Shown in pieces: positions 1-9,560 of a DNA stretch of 16,437 nucleotides (the stretch's first letter is position 1; each line of letters begins with the position of its first letter). Source of the DNA: Porogramme epimiltina (taxonomy: Eukaryota; Basidiomycota; Agaricomycetes; Polyporales; Polyporaceae); the NCBI GenBank assembly GCA_900155495.1, contig FTLJ01001260.1, positions 1 to 16,437 on the forward strand, read 5' to 3'. The notes below the pieces were generated by a model, which was not told where the DNA came from, did not search any database, and worked only from the letters and a program-made list of their open reading frames with translations. The position numbers and the translations under genes were made by a program.

Positions 1-621
1 GTCTACCTACAGGTATTCCGACTCTCCGCTGCCGCTTCTATACATATTGCACACACACCTCTTACAGAGGCTCTGGGGATTCACACAGGATGGCATGGGG
101 CAAAGAAGGTGTATTGATAGCGTCTACGGATGTATATGTACGCACGCAGAACAAAGACATACCAGAGTGCCAACACTGTCCGGGGAGCGAACGTCCCAGA
201 AACCCTTGCCCACCCTAAACACACACTGTGCCCTTCGGGGACAATTACAGACCCCCCCGCCACAAACTGTTTGGCCCTAACTCCCTTCGGCCGTCCATGA
301 CTTGTGTTTGACTGTTTCAGTGGCTGAGGAAGGCCAAATTCGTAAACTTGTCCGTTCGAGCCGAAACCGGTATCGTGCCCTTCGGGTGAAAAGCGAGAGT
401 TCAAAGCAGAAGGAATCAATAGAAATGGATTGGAATTGAGGGAGATATCGATGTTGCAAGTCCGGAGGGTCGAGGCAGGATGAGAGCGCGAAATCACGAA
501 AATTGGCGCCGCGACAAGCCTCGTGCGAACAGCAATAATAGGCCCGAGAGTGACAAGAATACTCCTGTATACATGACGAGGGAAGTTCCTAGACAGGTGA
601 TGACGAGAAACCGGCTCGCAA
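1..621. other. No supported gene; probable 3' flank
   Basis: Open frames on both strands (longest 138 codons, minus, 81-497) show no recognisable motif and no exon-intron logic. A tRNA-like GTTCGAGCC near 353 lacks a pairing T-stem. This is most likely the 3' flank of the minus-strand protease gene. Confidence 0.4.
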
Positions 622-820
622 TCACCTGCGCTGGCCGCCGTACTTGTTCTTCGCCCTGGGCTTAGGCCTGCTTTTGGGCACAGATGGTTTGACGCTAAGG
701 TTGATGTCAGACACTTCTACGACATCGTCTAGATCATCGATGATGTGTGCTTCGATGCTCTTCCCCTTCCCTTTGTCGACCTTCTCTAGCTGCTTGTCGC
801 GACTCGTCGATGACATCTGA
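622..820 (-). other. Possible frameshifted C-terminal tail of the SUMO protease
   Basis: Just past the TAG stop at 821-823, the next frame stays open to a stop at 622. It encodes a lysine-rich then acidic stretch (KGKGKSIEAHIIDDLDDVVEVSD) followed by a basic end. The DDVVEVSD core resembles a SUMO-interaction motif, which would suit a SUMO protease tail. No GT-AG intron joins the two frames; a single extra base near 825-835 would. It is therefore either a disrupted extension or 3' untranslated sequence that is open by chance. Confidence 0.35.
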
Positions 821-3800
821 CTAGTCTTCCTTTGCCTTCTCCCTCGCAGCACGCTCCTTCCGCCATTCCTCTGAGAGTGCGAGTGTACGCTCGCGGAAGG
901 GCTCCCGAAGGTCCAGAACCTCCTCCGTATACCACGCCTCCTTCAGGCCCTTGTTCTGATGCGGAGATATGAGACATTGAATCAAGTTGTGAGTTGTTAA
1001 CACGCACCCGCAGATGGTCGCTGTAGACTCCAGGGTTCTGCATAAACTTCTCGACGAAGGCCACGACATACAGCCCACAATCGTAGAAGTTCTTCTGACT
1101 GGGGCTCTGCAGGAAGTACGGTTAGTGCGCTGCGACCAAATAGCCTTCATGGTAGGTGCACGTACCTTAGTTGATATGTACTTAGAGGCACAGGTATCTT
1201 CGAAGTGAAAACCTCGTTTGTCGACAGCTTCGTATCGCAGATAGGTCGAGATGCGGTCGGCAGGCCTGGAATGCTTTCCATTCATCGAGTCGAAGCTGTA
1301 GATGTAGCAACTAGATAGGGTTCACTTCGCTTAAAATTGACTCGCGCGTTGTATAGAAAGAGATAAACTCACGTGGGATATTCAGGTGAGTACTCGGGAA
1401 AGTGGCTGAGCGCGATTTCTCCCTGCGAGGTAGGGACGGGCTGTACGCTGTTCGACTCTGGCACTTCCGCGTCCGCCCCTCTTTCTTCGGAACCCCTGGC
1501 AGTCGTCGTTGTGCCGCTGTTCGGTGTGTCATCAACTGGAATGGGCTCCGGAGGCGGTGAGGGCAGTGCCGGTTGCCCTTGAAGATCAGGGAGCATCTTT
1601 GCGACATCGGGTGGAGTGTCAATATCCATAGTATCATACCACGGACAGCCAAGGTGAAGATCTGCAGCTTGCGTGAGCGTTGGCGGCGATGCACCATCTT
1701 GTGGGTGGTGTTCGTGGTCGGGGTCCGAGATAGCGCATTGGCTGAGTCGCGCCGTCTCGTCCCGCAACATCGTCTCGACCTCCTGCCCGTCCCCTTCACT
1801 TTCCCCATCAACGGGTATTGATTCGGGCACATTGATTTGAGCTTGTCCTGGTAGTGTCCGTTCAGGTTGCTTCTGGGGTAATTTGGAAGGACCCGCCTCC
1901 CTCGCTGCCTTCTCTTCGTCTATCTCCACCGTGGTGACTTCGGTGGCGTTGGAGTCTCGTTTCCGCTTCCGTGTCAAAGGAACGTGGCGGGGAGGCCCGG
2001 GGTGCAGCATATTGCTTGGATTCTCGATCATCATGAGATACCAGTGAAGGCTGGTGGTATTCTGCCTTAGCTAAGCTCATGAACGACACACTGAGTTAAC
2101 GTACCTCTCGTTGACAGGAACAATGATGTATTTCTTCTTGAAAAGATCTACCTTCGATGTCCACTTTCGCACACTTGGGTATGACGCTTCCACACTATAT
2201 ATGATTGGTATCGAGGAGCACAATGATGCATATAGCAACGAGGAACGCACGATTTCTTATCTGTGGTCAACATCTTGTAAAAGAACGAGTTGAAGACGTG
2301 GACTTGATCAGCAAGCTCGGGCTGAGTCTTCCGCAGATCATCTAACCATAGCCTGAAGAAATGGTGAGTAGCGTGCCCACATCAGGTGGGTAAGGTCTCG
2401 CTCACTTCAGCCCAAATTCAACCAAGGTATCATTCAGGTACTGCCCCGCGTCCAACCGCTTCAAATCCCCTCCAGTGATATTCACCACACCAGTACCGGA
2501 GGGCGGATAGACTAGCACGCTAGAGGACGTGTGATCAGGTATCGAAAGCAGCTAACAAGGAGGTGCTCACAGTTCATCAGGGTCAGGTGTCGGGGATAAT
2601 TTCAACCGGGCTGATCTTCGTTCAGGCGCAATTTTACCATATGTCCTGGGAGAGCATATGTGAGTTCGCGATTGCTTATGTTCATTGACCGAGGAGACTG
2701 ACCGAGAAGGAAGCGTAGACGTCGACGCACGGTCGGAGGCGTGTGTCGATGACTCACTCGCACTATTGGAGGGCCCTGCTGAGGCTGGAGATGGACGCGA
2801 CTGACCATTGCGACGAGTAGAGTGTCCAGCATTGACTGCCGCGGCCGCGTTCTGGACTAGCTCCAAACACGCCTTAGTCGTATGCACGCTATCTTACGTG
2901 AGTATCGATTTATAATTGCGGGAGAAAGAGTCAAAAATACTCACTCGAGGACCTGTGGCTTCTTGTCGATCTCTTGTTTGATGGCATTCACAAGATTCGT
3001 GTAACTATTCCCGTTGGCGAAGTTCGAGTGCCGAGTCATGAACTTGAGAGTGACAAGCCCCTTTTGATGCGACGAACCTAGGGAATAAAACTTTAACCGT
3101 AATCCGATGGACGACGAAATGAACATACACACCTGCCACACAAGTCTCCTTGTTCATTCCTGTCGCCTTGAAAGACCTCGTGGTCTTGAGCTGGATTATG
3201 ACATGAGGGTCGGTCGCCGACTTGATAACCGAATCATTGGTGTACTATGATGGGTGTTCAGTACGAATTACGACAGTGGCAGCTTGACTAGACTCACCTG
3301 GAACTCATCGAAGTCGCGATCCAAGCGCCAAGAAAATGCGGGGGTTTGATCCTCGGAACCTTTGAAAACCTTCAACATATTTGTGCGCTGTTGAGGTTTA
3401 CGTTGAACGTCAACCCAAGCCACTGGGAGCGTAGAGTCCGAGTTCTCCCTCAAATCACATCCTATCGAGTAAGACTCGAGAGGCAGTCTTGAGGGTGGTT
3501 TGAAACCCGAAGACGACGTCGCCACAGAATCAAGTGGCTGTTCAACCTTGTGCTTATTGAACTGGGCCAGACTCTGCGAGGGCTGCACCAAATATCGTTA
3601 ACACCCATGCACTACAAGTTAAATTGAAACGGACCTTGGACGGGCTTGCCCCACCTTTTGGCTGCATCTTCTTACGTCTCGACTGGTGGAGCTTCTCGAT
3701 CTTCAGCTCAGGCTCAGGCTTCGTCTTGGAGGACTCCTTTCTGTATTTCGAGAAATCCCGGAACTGGGGAGTGACCGACTCCTCCATGGACCGCGATCCA

Positions 3801-4409
3801 CCCTGCCCCATCTCATCCATCGACGACTCACCAAAACCCCGGTCCTCGAAGGTCAACCGGTTCTTCGCCACAGTCCCGGCCGGGATCATACTCCGCCCGC
3901 TGGGTGTCATACCTCTCCGCGACGACACGGGTTTGCTCTCGAATATGTTGTCAAAGCCGGACGCGTCCTCGATGTCATCGCTGAGCGCGTCAACATCGAT
4001 GTGCTCTTGTTCGGGTACGCCCACGCTCGGTGTCTTGCCTGTGTCCTCTTCCTCGTCGTCTTCGACGATGATCGGCTCAGAGTCCGCATCCGCCTTTCCA
4101 CGTGTGGACGAAGCAGGTAGTGCGATGCCCTTGCCCTTCCCCGCTGTGACGCACGTTGAGCATAGTCCATTTCCCGGAACAGCGTCGAGTGGAGGGTAGG
4201 GCAGGACTTGCCGCAGGCGGCGGCTACTCACCTGCAACGGGGAAATGCTTGGACGTTCTCCTCACCTCTGGGCTTGAAGGGTGGTTCCGCTTCTGCTTCT
4301 TGGAGGGTGGCTCGAATAGCGCATTATTATGTGGGCGTCTGGTGCTGCTGTTGAGGACCGTTCGTCTCGCCGTTTGATTGGCACCGGTAGCGAGGTTGAC
4401 TTTCATCAT
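821..4409 (-). CDS. Ulp-type (C48 family) SUMO-specific cysteine protease, 13 exons
   Basis: Probable SUMO protease that removes SUMO from nuclear proteins. Exons, all phase-consistent: 4409-4232, 4143-3635, 3582-3298, 3244-3133, 3077-2945, 2888-2571, 2519-2406, 2352-2251, 2194-2105, 2050-1373, 1310-1166, 1106-1008, 955-821. They give 965 residues with no internal stop. The N-terminal third is low-complexity with basic KKQKR and a SUMO-interaction-like PIIVEDDEEED. Residues about 325-405 form a conserved-looking region of unknown role. The protease begins near LVYPPSGTG and LDAGQYLNDTLVEFGLK. Catalytic residues are His616 (LHWYL), Asp847 (YSFDSM), Gln892 and Cys898 (SPSQKNFYDCGLY). About 230 acidic, Pro/Ser-rich residues separate His from Asp, a long insert of the Ulp2/SENP6-7 kind. 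The start is the first in-frame ATGATG after a triplicated 5' region; an earlier start at 4812 is possible only without that duplication. Family assignment is confident, Ulp1 versus Ulp2 subtype less so. Confidence 0.88.
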
Positions 4410-4774
4410 GGACCCGCCGAACGGATTAGCCGCGGCAGCGCGTGATGTGCCCTGTGGAATAGTATGAGGGCCACAAGAAAGAGAGGGAGGAGCAAAAGAC
4501 GTCTCGCCGTTTGATTGGTACCGGTAGTGAGGTTGTCCTTCATCATGGACCCGCCGAACGGACTAACCGCGACAGCGCGTGATGTGCCCTGCGGGATAGT
4601 ATGAGGACCACAAGAAAGAGAGGGAGGAGCAAAAGACGTCTCGCCGTTTGATTGGTACCGGTAGTGAGGTCGACTTTCATCATGGACCCGCCGAACGGAT
4701 TAGCCGCGGCAGCGCGTGATGTGCCCTGCGGGATAGTATGAGGGCCACAAGAAAGAGAGGGAGGAGCAAAAGAC
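4364..4774. repeat. Three 137-bp tandem copies over the protease start region
   Basis: Copies run 4364-4500, 4501-4637 and 4638-4774, each beginning GTCTCGCCGTTTGATTGG and ending GGAGCAAAAGAC. They have equal length and differ by about ten substitutions or fewer. On the minus strand each carries a pyrimidine-rich tract, an AG acceptor, a doubled start codon ATGATG and about 15 following codons. The unit is not a multiple of three (137 = 45 x 3 + 2), so reading frame changes between copies. Only the copy at 4364-4500 is in frame with the protease body. Confidence 0.95.
4406..4683 (-). promoter_or_regulatory. Two chained upstream ORFs ending on the next start codon
   Basis: An ORF from ATG 4683-4681 ends at TGA 4545-4543, overlapping ATG 4546-4544. 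A second from 4546 ends at TGA 4408-4406, overlapping the main ATG 4409-4407. Each is 46 codons plus stop, and each ATGA overlap has the geometry used in termination-reinitiation. If the unspliced leader is translated these would control protease output. Confidence 0.45.
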
Positions 4775-4778
4775 GCAC
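4452..4778 (-). other. Putative 5'-UTR intron with one donor and three acceptors
   Basis: A GTGCGT donor lies at 4778-4773, just upstream of the triplicated block. Each copy contributes a pyrimidine-rich tract and an AG acceptor ending at 4726, 4589 or 4452. Possible introns are 53, 190 and 327 bp; the first matches the usual size in this window. The later copies lost the donor because the duplication boundary falls just inside it. Splicing to the last acceptor would remove two repeat copies and their upstream start codons. Inferred from sequence only. Confidence 0.45.
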
Positions 4779-5123
4779 CGGAGTAAGGAATTTGGTGGGC
4801 GTCCCCTTCCATGGCCCGCTACAAGCCCCACAGATGAGTCAACTACCTCTTCACCTACGCATACATACGGGCCCACATACTTCTCCTGTGATACAGAGGC
4901 GTTCGACGCGTCCCGGAGGTTTGAAGGCGGACCGCCGAGGGGACGGGGGCTTGGCGACGATCCGGCTTGAAGTGTAGCGAGCATCTGCATGCGTCGAAGC
5001 CTGAGGGGGGGATGACTCGTCCTGGGAAGGAGAGGAGAGTGTGTAGCAGGGCGGGGTGGAGGATGCATGCAGAAGAGAGCAAGTCTCGCGCCGATACATG
5101 CCCTGACTCAGTGAGAGCCCACA

Positions 5124-5131
5124 TCACGTGA
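5124..5131. promoter_or_regulatory. TCACGTGA E-box palindrome
   Basis: Perfect 8-bp palindrome touching the TATA-like box, of the type bound by fungal bHLH factors (Cbf1/Pho4 class). A TGACTCA (Gcn4/AP-1 type) sits close by at 5104-5110, downstream of the TATA-like box. Motif matches only. Confidence 0.4.
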
Positions 5132-5142
5132 CTATTTATATA
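5132..5142 (-). promoter_or_regulatory. TATA-like box of the SUMO protease gene
   Basis: Minus-strand TATATAAATAG in otherwise GC-rich DNA, upstream of the protease gene. A start about 30 bp downstream would give a leader of roughly 700 nt before 4409, containing several upstream ATGs. Inferred. Confidence 0.45.
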
Positions 5143-5667
5143 ATTGACGTTCTGACCACCCGACTCCGTTCACTACTTTCCCCTCCAACGAACAAGGTAA
5201 ACTTGCCGGCGATCGGCACGCAGTAGAGGTCGTGCCGAGGAATATCATTATGGGTTCTATCGAAGTCGTGAAAGCAAGACAAGAACGTGGGCAGTTCAAA
5301 GCGCGCATGCGCTAAGGACTGTCCGCGTATGACGGTCGGTGGAAGATCCGGGGTAGGAGACTGGCTGTCCCAACTTGCGCGTAGGAAATAAATGTTTTCA
5401 AGATGGAAAAAGCGTCCGACGCTCCGGGAGGGTCTGAAAGATGGGTGGTCGAAGAAACGGAGTGAAAGGGTGCCCTCTGGAGCGCAGCTAGCAAAGATGG
5501 GTTGTACTCTACAGTAGTCCTCGGGTTGTATGCGCGTACATGTATGCATCGTAACAGATCGTGCACAGCTCGTGAAATGCAAGGAATGATGGCGGGAACG
5601 TGTGTGGGTAGCAGCGGAAATGTGGGGAGTGCATAGAACCAGGTCACTGCGCGGCCGCTAACAGCCA
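5143..5667. other. Intergenic region, no gene seen
   Basis: Lies between the KRE6-like stop and the protease promoter. Two overlapping minus-strand open frames (5136-5582, 5312-5701) show no motif and no splice structure. It probably holds the KRE6-like 3' flank and the upstream promoter of the protease. Confidence 0.4.
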
Positions 5668-7598
5668 TCATACTTTGAGTTCCGGGGTGTACTGGTCCCA
5701 TGTTGTGAGATTCGGATTTGAGTACGCGTTCAAGTGCCTACAGTGCGGGATTAGTGGTCACAGAAGCGCCGAAACGGAGGAAACACGTACTGGTTGATGT
5801 AGTTGGCCGTAGGCCGCGAGGAAGGGTTGCACGACGTCGAGTCTTCGCTGATCACGTCATCACGCTGGTACACCCGAACATAGTCGATGAACATCTGCAC
5901 TGGGAAAGTGAGGTGCATGAAGTCCTGCTTCTGGAATCCATCTGGGAGGCTGTTAGAGCCACATTAACTGCGAGGTAGGCCCAAATGAACTCACGAGACA
6001 TCTCGAGGTTGGAGATAATGTACTATCCCAACCATCAGCATACACTTCCGATCCGACTAGGCGGAATGAAACTCACCACCGGCTCTTCGGGGACTATACG
6101 CGCGCTGATCCCCGCCGTGGAGTCCGCGCCGATAGTAACCGCAGTCATTGTCCACATCTTCTCGCCGCCGGAGTACCAAGTGATGTACCCATCTTGCCGA
6201 TTGCTCTGGTCCGACCACCACTCGAAGCCGTACGTCGAGTAGCCGTTACCACCGTAGTTCGCATTGTCAATGTCGGAGACCGCGGAGACGGCCTGTTGGT
6301 ACACGCCACCCTTGTAAGAGTTGAACTGGGTGATCGACTCGTCGTAGATGGGCGTCGTGCTGGACGAGTTCACGAACTCGTATTGGTAGTTCAACGTAGG
6401 GCGCCGTCTGGTAGCTCTGTGAGACCTCTGCCTGGAACCGCGTGGTGTCGATCTGCCAGGTCTCGAAAATATCGATCTCCGGTACTCCGCGCCTGTGCTT
6501 ACTGACGGTCCTGGATGGTCTGAGCCGGAGCATGTGCAAGCGGAAAGCTTCTGGCCAGGCATGAAGCTGAGCAGTGAGCCGCCGGAGCCGCCGGTCTTGA
6601 CGATCGAGGGGTTGCCGCTGGCGTCGGTCTGGTTAGGGAACGTGCCCACGTCGCAGGAACTGTAACTGTATGACCATGTCCCTTCCGCGGTGGCGCCGTA
6701 TCCGGCGCGGCCCTGTGGGCATTTAAGTTAGGCACGAGACCATGCATGGGGTTAGGGTGGAAATGAACACGCACGAGGTTGCCCATAGTCCAGGCTGCGG
6801 GCCACAGTCCAGGTGCTGTCGGACTGCCCGGCATGCTGACGCGTACTTCAATGTACCCAGTGATGAAACAGAATTTGTTCCACCCCTGCAACATCCCGCT
6901 CCGGAAGTTAAGGTTGTGGTTCAAGACCTCCTCCATCGTGATGACCAGTTGTCCGTCCTTCGTCGTGATCTGGGCCGGGTCGTACCATTCGAGGTCGACT
7001 GTGGGCCAGTAGTAGAGGTCGACCGCCTCCCAGAAAGGGTCGTCACCGGGGTAGAACGTGCGGCCATCCTTGTTGAACTCGTGACTGAACACAAGGCTGT
7101 ACGACTTGCCATCCGCGCCTGTCCGCGTGCGGGCGTCCGAGGGTGTATCTGTGTCGATGAGAGACGGGAAGTTGGTCAGCTGGGGGACTTGGCCGGAGGC
7201 ATTAATGTCGCCGAGATTGAAACCGGCGGTCTTGGACGGTTGGTGGATATAGCGGTCGATGATGTATTGATGGGGTATCCGGCGAAGAGGACGATAATAC
7301 CGACGCATATGATAAAGAGAGCAGAGGCGTCCATCCATCCTCGTGGTGAGAAGGGGGCGCAACTGCGGTCAAGGGCGGCGTCTCGGACGGGGTCTGGATT
7401 GTGGAGCGGGACGTCTAGGTCTGGATCCTGAGTATTCCACATGAAAGGATATTGTTGTACAGTCGTGGTGGCAGCCAATGGCGCAGCCGAGGTCGTCGTC
7501 GCCTTTTCGTTTGTCGTTCCCAGAGACGTTTCTGAAGGCGCATTGCTGAACCTCGAGTTGGCATACGCCCGCGAGCCGCTCGTCAGCTGGGGGTCGTA
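5668..7598 (-). pseudogene. KRE6: SKN1/KRE6-family beta-glucan synthesis protein (GH16-like), frame-disrupted and 5'-truncated
   Basis: Type II membrane glycosidase-like proteins of this family are needed for cell-wall beta-1,6-glucan in the secretory pathway. Exons: 7598-6775, 6712-6077, 6022-5995, 5941-5791, 5737-5668; introns are 53-62 bp. Visible in order: an N-terminal PHNPDP-like segment (LHNPDPVRDAALDRS), a membrane span ending VGIIVLFAGYP, GFNLGDINASGQ, SLIDTDTP, FYPGDDPFWEAVDLYYWPT, LEWYDP, FRSGMLQGWNKFCF, WPAAWTMGNL, GTFPNQT, LSACTCSGSDHPGPS, YGFEWWS, FIDYVRVYQR and AYSNPNLTTW. The GH16 signature EIDIFE (6479-6462) is present only in a shifted frame between about 6490 and 6395. A third shift lies in a C4 run at 7272-7275. 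No ATG fits upstream of 7598; an intron 7640-7599 (42 bp) may precede, but its upstream exon is short and has no start. Either a decayed copy or a gene damaged by base-calling indels. Confidence 0.85.
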
Positions 7599-7641
7599 CT
7601 GCGGAAGGTGTGAGTTATGCGGCCGAGCCACGTTGTTTACC

Positions 7642-8268
7642 GTACAAAACGACCGTGATTTTACTATTTTTCCCGAATGCTCGGCCCCGGGGCCTGTTTA
7701 CACTCAATATGCCACGCACCAGCGCCGGACCATCCCTCCCTTCCCTGCGGTCGAGCGGTTAGGCGCCCAATAGCCATATACGGACGAGTGGCTTGCCACT
7801 GTATAGTACCTTCACACGGTTTGTCTTCGCCCGTGATCTGCCTGCGATCTCGACAGGCCACCCGCGCGTGTAAGTCCCCGTTCAGCCCGTCCGTTACCTG
7901 TGCATCGCAGAGATGGTGCAGTCCCTGACTAGGACTGGACCATGGTGCACGCTCACGTAGAAGTGTCATGGTCGCGGCCCACGCCGCGCGGGAGAACTGT
8001 GGCACGCAGTTATATGATGGGCCTCGAGGTGAGTGAATAACCCAGCCCGCCTCTCTTGCGAGCATTGAAGCGTCCCCGCAGACATCCAGGCGCATCTCGA
8101 TCCTCGGGTGGCTCGTTTGACGGCTGCTAGTATGGCTTATATAGGATGTGCCCTCCGATCCTTCGGTATCTTCGAGAACCTCACACTGCATACCATCTGG
8201 GACTAGGGCACCGCGACCATCTCCCAACATGATACGCGATGAAGATTTGGCTGGGTGGGCTCTCATAT
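7642..8268. other. Upstream region of the KRE6-like gene with one unrecognised ORF
   Basis: A 200-codon minus-strand frame (8266-7664) starts with ATG and stops just before the KRE6-like remnant. Its composition (Cys, Trp, Arg scattered, no repeats, no signal peptide) and lack of motifs make a real gene doubtful. This is where the missing KRE6 5' exon or promoter should be, and I cannot identify either. Confidence 0.25.
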
Positions 8269-8493
8269 TCTAATGTGCGTTCATATACCCCGGGATACGG
8301 TATCTTTTGGACAGCCATGGGCTAACACATTCGTCGTGTAGGGCAGCGTTTTAAAGACAGGCGCGGTCGAAGTGCCCCACGCAAAACGGGACAACGCGGA
8401 GTCGCATACAGATACCGCGGATGCGGCCGGAGCGGACGAAGGCCACCCACCTACCCAGCGTCCCGTCTGTTCCACCTTGTCCCACAGGTGTGA

Positions 8494-8522
8494 CCGCCTC
8501 AGTGGTTCGTCAACTGAGGCGG
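8494..8522. other. Perfect 10-bp stem-loop
   Basis: CCGCCTCAGT at 8494-8503 pairs perfectly with ACTGAGGCGG at 8513-8522 around a 9-nt loop (GGTTCGTCA). It lies in non-coding sequence with no T-run, so a terminator role is not implied. Confidence 0.6.
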
Positions 8523-8564
8523 GTCGCGCGCGAAAGGGTGACAATATTTTGGGCAGGGGGATGT

Positions 8565-8790
8565 TGTGGACGACGGATAATTGGCCTTACATCAAATTCG
8601 TATCATGCCGCAATGTGCATTCATACCCCATTGCCAGCGCGCGAGACGCTGTGGACGACGAGCATGGACGTGGCTCCAAAATCGTATCGTGCTACATTCG
8701 TACCTTATGGCCAGCGCGCGGGACGCCGCTGTGCACAACGGATGATTGACGTTACATCAAATTCGCGCTACCGTATCCTATGGCCAGCCT
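8565..8790. repeat. Degenerate ~80-85 bp tandem repeat, about 2.7 copies
   Basis: Copies start at 8565, 8650 and 8730 with TGTGGACGACG or TGTGCACAACG. They share ACATCAAATTCG-like and ATGGCCAGCGCGCGxGACGC blocks. Divergence suggests an old duplication. No open frame persists across it. Confidence 0.7.
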
Positions 8791-8799
8791 GCTCTTCTT

Positions 8800-9560
8800 A
8801 AAATTACCCAGCTGTACCTCTTGCCCCGTAATATCGGGCAAGGAGAGAGAAATAATGCGTGCTGTGGTCGAACGCACGCCCTATGGATGTACAGAAATAG
8901 AAATATTCGAATGGAATGACATCCGAGTGGAGCAGACAAGCCTGACTGGTGCAATTCGTGGCGTTCGTCTACTCGTACCCCACCCAGCGCGCACTATCCC
9001 CGCCGATGCGGACACGGCCCTCACCAGGTGCCCGCGAGGTCAAAGCGGGGGCGTTAGGGTTAGGTCGCATCAAATAGTCCCAAATATGGCTAGTCACGTG
9101 CGGCGAGTCACGTGTCCTGGTTCCCCTTGGCAGCTTATCGGGCCTACCTATAGGCACCTCTAGCCATCCTTTCACAAGGACTCACCGTTTGCCACCACTC
9201 ACTGTCCCTCCACCGACGCGACACCCACCCTCAACCACCCTCCTTTGGCATACAAGTCTCCTCCCCAACCCTCAACACTCCGCCAGCTCTCTACACTCCT
9301 CAACCACCCCACCACCACCTGTTGCCTAGGCCACCGCCCCCCCCCTTCTCCCAGCTGCCTCCGGAAGTCTCTCTCTGTCCAAGACATACACGCCCCATAC
9401 CATCCTCCTTCAACGTCCGTCTTCCCCCAAAGCACCACAAAGAGCCCCAAACACCCAAAGAGCCCCAAGTGCCCTAGAGGACCCCAAACTCCTGCTATGC
9501 CGCCCCCCTCTCGCTCCTATCTCGTTGCATGCTGCAGCACACAGTCCCCCTCACTTCTTC
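8800..9560. other. Gene-poor stretch with pyrimidine-rich tract and paired E-boxes
   Basis: From about 9180 to 9500 the plus strand is nearly all C, T and A (CCACC, CTCC runs, a C9 run). This opens frames by composition alone. Two AGTCACGTG motifs lie at 9092-9100 and 9106-9114. A short telomere-like TTAGGGTTAGG lies near 9054-9065. No gene is supported. Confidence 0.4.

Noticed and set aside
335..375. tRNA-like B box (GTTCGAGCC)
   Set aside because: The flanking bases do not pair as a T-stem and no A box or acceptor stem fits.
3624..4199. 191-codon plus-strand ORF
   Set aside because: Antisense shadow of the acidic, serine-rich protease exon 4143-3635.
4364..4774. CRISPR-like array
   Set aside because: The copies are directly adjacent without spacers and the genome is eukaryotic.
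6482..6505. GTAAG...ACAG as a mini-intron explaining the KRE6 frame change
   Set aside because: The interval would be only about 10 bp and its removal does not restore the family frame.
6742..7431. 229-codon plus-strand ORF
   Set aside because: It is the antisense shadow of the conserved KRE6-like exon.
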